From positions 2,976,001-3,040,000 of the forward strand of contig NZ_JBFDUZ010000001.1 of NCBI RefSeq assembly GCF_040719145.1: a DNA stretch of 64,000 nucleotides, in the 5' to 3' direction. Each line of letters starts with the position of its first letter. Position 1 is the stretch's first letter. This DNA comes from Paenibacillus sp. JQZ6Y-1 (GTDB taxonomy: Bacteria; Bacillota; Bacilli; Paenibacillales; Paenibacillaceae). Shown here in pieces: positions 62,976 to 64,000 of the stretch. Made by a program: the position numbers and the translations under genes. The notes below the pieces were generated by a model, which saw nothing but the letters and a program-made list of their open reading frames with translations, did not search any database and was not told the DNA's origin.

Positions 62976-64000
<1,025 letters not shown>

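Overview
The window looks like a chromosomal segment of a Paenibacillus-type Gram-positive bacterium (Bacillota). The signs are strong GGAGG-type ribosome binding sites, moderate GC content, many LacI/AraC/MerR/HxlR regulators next to sugar enzymes, a tandem glycine riboswitch, intrinsic terminators after most transcription units, and a BglG/LicT-type antiterminator site. No rRNA, tRNA, insertion sequence, integrase, prophage structural gene or CRISPR array was seen. The genus is an inference from gene content; no database was consulted.

Layout. 1-8.1 kb: the 3' part of a beta-helix protein, a quinone/aromatic-stress VOC dioxygenase behind a palindromic operator, a DUF2268 metalloprotease overlapping a MerR/TipAS regulator, and an AraC regulator divergent from a GH31 glycosidase. 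8.2-10.2 kb: iron-sulfur L-serine deaminase (sdaAB-sdaAA) behind a tandem glycine riboswitch and terminator. 10.3-20.2 kb: a divergent two-component system, an EamA transporter, a membrane-anchored Mrr-like nuclease, an unknown beta-strand-repeat protein and a chemoreceptor. 20.3-24.3 kb: a hydrolase, a rhodanese, a VanZ-like protein and a secreted protein.

24.6-33.9 kb is an accessory, partly decayed stretch. It holds many short minus-strand hypothetical genes that look like orphan immunity proteins, an ankyrin protein, at least four gene remnants and a FAD monooxygenase. A second immunity-like group lies at 51.3-56.7 kb: a DUF2625-SUKH fusion, a broken SUKH gene, DUF1697 and coupled hypotheticals. 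No matching toxin gene is visible in either group.

34-49 kb holds stress and redox units with recognisable control sites: a quinone reductase divergent from HxlR plus SDR, and MerR plus SDR behind a 19-bp-spacer promoter. It also holds two adjacent CNNM/CorC-type transporters that share a nearly identical 36-nt translation-initiation element, a secreted propeller protein, a VanZ gene without a normal start codon, and gdhA. At 48.4-51 kb a LacI regulator and a butanediol-dehydrogenase-like gene share matching palindromic operators.

56.9-64 kb: a secreted DUF1593 (nucleoside-hydrolase-like) protein lies behind a canonical RAT antiterminator, an overlapping terminator and a cre-like site. It is followed by a YfbR-type HD phosphohydrolase, a PilZ protein, an SDR, a small conserved protein, and a LacI regulator divergent from a GH1 6-phospho-beta-glucosidase cut by the window end. 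The most notable points are the RAT control of a DUF1593 gene, the duplicated CNNM initiation element, and the glycine riboswitch on a serine deaminase operon.
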